9,926 bases of DNA, taken from assembly GCA_051646105.1 (NCBI GenBank), contig JBOFCO010000067.1:1-9926 (forward strand), in the 5' to 3' direction. Origin of the DNA: JBOFCO01 sp051646105. Its GTDB lineage: Bacteria; Pseudomonadota; Alphaproteobacteria; Rhodobacterales; Rhodobacteraceae. Both the position numbers and the translations under genes were made by a program. Position 1 is the stretch's first letter. Each line of letters opens with the position of its first letter. Below the pieces are notes generated by a model that worked only from the letters and a program-made list of their open reading frames with translations, had not been told where the DNA came from and searched no databases. Positions 8,202-9,926 of this stretch are shown in pieces.

Positions 8202-8418
8202 GCCACATGATCGGCGATTACACCGGGATGTGCCAGAGCCGAAGACTGGAAACTGCCATGCAGGGACCGAGTTACCCTCCTCCCTTGTGTGGCAGGAGAT
8301 TTGTCCCTGCTGACCACACAAGGGGGAAAAAGGGCACTCACCACGCGCTCACACGCAGTTCAGGATGCGCTTCGCCGGTAAACCGCGCAAGGCGGGTATT
8401 CCCTACCTTTTTCCGATA
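8202..8418 (-). other. Intergenic leader between the dehydratase and the PcaD-like gene
   Basis: The only sizeable gap in an otherwise overlapping minus-strand cluster, 217 nt. It contains the hairpin described separately and, on the minus strand, a 13-codon frame (8259-8218, ATG to TAA; peptide MAVSSLRLWHIPV). The nearest GGAGG lies 16 nt from that ATG, too far for a convincing ribosome site. The region may hold an internal promoter or a cis-regulatory RNA. I see no standard terminator with a T-tract. Confidence 0.55.
8260..8324 (-). promoter_or_regulatory. Candidate structured leader RNA with alternative pairing
   Basis: CCCTTGTGTGG (8282-8292) and CCACACAAGGG (8314-8324) form a perfect 11-bp inverted repeat. 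Inside it CAGG (8293-8296) and CCTG (8306-8309) pair. The segment GTCCCTGC (8303-8310) is also perfectly complementary to GCAGGGAC (8260-8267), outside the hairpin. In the minus-strand transcript the inner arm could therefore pair either within the hairpin or with the downstream 8-mer, as a pseudoknot or switch. It matches no riboswitch class I can recall. No T-tract follows on either strand, so it is not an intrinsic terminator. Confidence 0.4.
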
Positions 8419-9402
8419 TCAGCGATTGCCCGACAGCGCCCGTTCAAGCAGAGCAGGGTCGATGTTGCCGCCACTGGCGACGACGGTGACGGTATCCCCC
8501 GACACCTGATCGGGGCGGAACAGCGCTGCGGCAAGCGCGACCGCCCCGCCCGGCTCCAGCACGATGCGCAGATGTTCATGGGCAAGCGCCACGGCGCGCA
8601 AGGCCTCTTCATCCGTCATGCTCAGCCCCGGGCCGCAATGGCGCGACATGATCGGCAGGGTCAGCCTGCCGGGTGCCGGCGTCAGGATTGCATCGCACAG
8701 CGACCCTTCCAGCGTCGGGTTCTGCTGCCGTTCCCCCTGCATCAGCGAACGGCCGACATCATCGAAACCTTCCGGTTCGACGGGCCGCACGCGCAGCCCC
8801 GGCGCAAGCTCTGCCAGCGCCAACGCGATCCCCGAAGTCAGACCGCCACCCCCACAGCAGACCAGGACATCGCCCCGGCGCGTGCCCAGCGCCGCAGCCT
8901 GTGCCGCGATCTCGATCCCGACGCTGCCCTGCCCTGCGATCACTTCGGGATCGTCAAAGGGACGGATCAGATGCAGCCGCATGGCAGCGGCCAGCTTGCC
9001 ACCGATGGCGTCGCGGTCATCGGTCGCGCGATGGTACAGCACCACTTCTGCGCCCAGTGCGCGGGTTCTTTCGATCTTCAGGGGCGGGGCATCGGACGGC
9101 ATGATGATGACGGCGGGAACAGCATGCATCCTTGCCGCCAGCGCCACCCCCTGCGCGTGATTACCCGACGAATAGGCGATCACCCCTGCCTCTGCCAGAG
9201 GATCGGGCAGCGCGGAAATCGCAGCCCAGCCCCCCCTGAACTTGAAGCTGCCGGTATGTTGCAGGCACTCTGCCTTGACCAGCACCCGACGCCCGGCAAT
9301 GGCGTCGATCTGCGGAGAATTCAGCAAAGGCGTTTCCCGGATGACAGGCGCCAGCCGCGAGGCGGCGCTTCGGATCATTGCGAAATCAACGGCAAGATTC
9401 AT
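8419..9402 (-). CDS. PLP-dependent threonine/serine dehydratase (fold type II)
   Basis: A 327-residue enzyme of the serine/threonine dehydratase family, which deaminates a hydroxy-amino acid to a 2-oxo acid and ammonia. Features in order: KAECLQHTGSFKFRGG (43-58), with Schiff-base Lys54; SSGNHAQGVALAA (78-90); the phosphate-binding CGGGGLTSG (183-191); EPGGAVAL (283-290); and SGGN (310-313) near the pyridine nitrogen. There is no C-terminal ACT domain, so it is the short catabolic type, not allosteric biosynthetic IlvA. Serine racemase and threo-3-hydroxyaspartate ammonia-lyase share this architecture and cannot be excluded. ATG 9402 overlaps the upstream hydrolase stop in an ATGA (4 nt), which fixes the start better than the in-frame ATG at 9444. 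A 217-nt gap follows before the next gene. Confidence 0.92.
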   Translation of the reverse strand: MNLAVDFAMIRSAASRLAPVIRETPLLNSPQIDAIAGRRVLVKAECLQHTGSFKFRGGWAAISALPDPLAEAGVIAYSSGNHAQGVALAARMHAVPAVIIMPSDAPPLKIERTRALGAEVVLYHRATDDRDAIGGKLAAAMRLHLIRPFDDPEVIAGQGSVGIEIAAQAAALGTRRGDVLVCCGGGGLTSGIALALAELAPGLRVRPVEPEGFDDVGRSLMQGERQQNPTLEGSLCDAILTPAPGRLTLPIMSRHCGPGLSMTDEEALRAVALAHEHLRIVLEPGGAVALAAALFRPDQVSGDTVTVVASGGNIDPALLERALSGNR

Positions 9403-9926
9403 GCTGAAACCCGTTTCAGGATCGTGCGGATTGCCAAAAGGCATTCAGACTCATCCAGAAACGGAACATGGCCCCGGTCGGGGACCGTAACAGCAAAAAC
9501 ACCGGGCGCGCGCGCCTGCATGGCTGCGAGCGTCTGCGCAGGAAGAATATCGGAATTGGCGCCCCGGATGACCGCAAGCGGCTTTTGCGCCAACGCGTCG
9601 AAGCCTTGCCACAGGTCAGGCATCGGAACCGTTCCCTCCAGCATGGCACGACGCAGTGCCGGATCATAACGCAATTGCAGGCCGTGCGCGCCTTCCATCC
9701 ACAGAGCGCGCGCGTATTGAAGCCAGCGCTGGCGCGATACACCGGGAAAGGTTGCGGCCTCTGCCGCCTGCAGCATTTCGGCCGCTTCCTCATGCGTGGC
9801 AAACGGCGGCGGCACACCCAGATAGCCGAAGATGCGCCCCAGCCCAGCCGGATCGATCTCGGGGCCTATGTCGTTCAGGATCGCCCCGGCGATACGGTCG
9901 CCGTGTTGCGGAGCCAGCGCCATGGT
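9399..9926 (-). CDS. Alpha/beta-fold hydrolase, C-terminal part (runs off the right edge)
   Basis: The last 175 codons of a hydrolase whose start lies beyond the window. The visible part begins just after where the nucleophile serine would be. It includes IAGAILNDIGPEID (11-24, counted from the Met at 9923), a cap region, and LAVIRGANSDIL (116-127), in which Asp125 is the likely acid. The base is His152 in PDRGHVPFLDE (148-158). The pattern (LNDIGPEID, RG..SDIL, GH.P.LDE) fits a common proteobacterial alpha/beta hydrolase group of unknown substrate. Its stop overlaps the dehydratase start by 4 nt, so the two are coupled. The catalytic serine cannot be checked here. The first in-window ATG (9923) is internal, not the true start. 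Confidence 0.85.
   Translation of the reverse strand, partial: TMALAPQHGDRIAGAILNDIGPEIDPAGLGRIFGYLGVPPPFATHEEAAEMLQAAEAATFPGVSRQRWLQYARALWMEGAHGLQLRYDPALRRAMLEGTVPMPDLWQGFDALAQKPLAVIRGANSDILPAQTLAAMQARAPGVFAVTVPDRGHVPFLDESECLLAIRTILKRVSA

Noticed and set aside
8282..8331. The 11-bp hairpin as an intrinsic terminator
   Set aside because: No T-run follows the stem on either strand. The A-run on the plus-strand 3' side would be a T-run before, not after, the stem in the minus transcript.
8322..8444. Short repeats in the dehydratase 3' region as a CRISPR or mobile-element end
   Set aside because: There are no regularly spaced direct repeats, and no transposase or target-site duplication was found.
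8365..9669. 434-codon plus-strand frame opposite the dehydratase
   Set aside because: The minus strand codes for a clear PLP enzyme with all motifs. The plus frame has shadow-type composition and no recognisable domain.

Overview
The window looks like chromosomal DNA of a high-GC alphaproteobacterium, most likely Rhodobacterales (Rhodobacter/Paracoccus-like). This rests on the codon use, an NDUFS4-type accessory subunit of respiratory complex I, and compact gene packing. The genus is inference; nothing in the sequence fixes it.

Layout. (1) Positions 1-2386, minus strand: uvrB (nucleotide excision repair), followed 6 nt downstream by the start of a trypsin-like protease gene that runs off the left edge. 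The protease start is AT-rich (about 45% GC by hand count), unlike its neighbours. (2) 2387-2716: a 330-nt divergent intergenic region with one bulged inverted repeat and two small hairpins, the second of which holds the Shine-Dalgarno sequence of the next gene in its loop. (3) 2717-3497, plus strand: the NDUFS4-like complex I subunit and a GNAT acetyltransferase, 7 nt apart. (4) 3612-3688: tRNA-Arg(TCT) with encoded CCA. (5) 3712-4944, minus strand: an enolase-superfamily (mandelate racemase/muconate lactonizing, MR/MLE) protein. Two of its canonical active-site Asp positions carry other residues. (6) 4981-5412, plus strand: a second GNAT gene, divergent from the MR/MLE gene with only 36 nt between the start codons. 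(7) 5419-9926, minus strand: a tightly packed cluster, transcribed right to left. It holds the C-terminal part of an alpha/beta hydrolase, a PLP threonine/serine dehydratase, a PcaD-like alpha/beta hydrolase, a second small alpha/beta hydrolase, and a TetA-like MFS transporter.

How the genes fit together. Region 7 is coupled by a 4-nt overlap (ATGA), an 8-nt overlap and a 13-nt gap. The one break is a 217-nt gap upstream of the PcaD-like gene, which holds a strong hairpin and a competing 8-nt complement. This may be a cis-acting leader RNA or an internal promoter region. The content (three hydrolases, an ammonia-lyase-type enzyme and an exporter) suggests a small catabolic or detoxification operon, but I cannot name a pathway or substrate. 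The rest is housekeeping (DNA repair, respiration, tRNA) interspersed with accessory enzymes. I found no CRISPR array, insertion sequence, integrase or clear phage gene.
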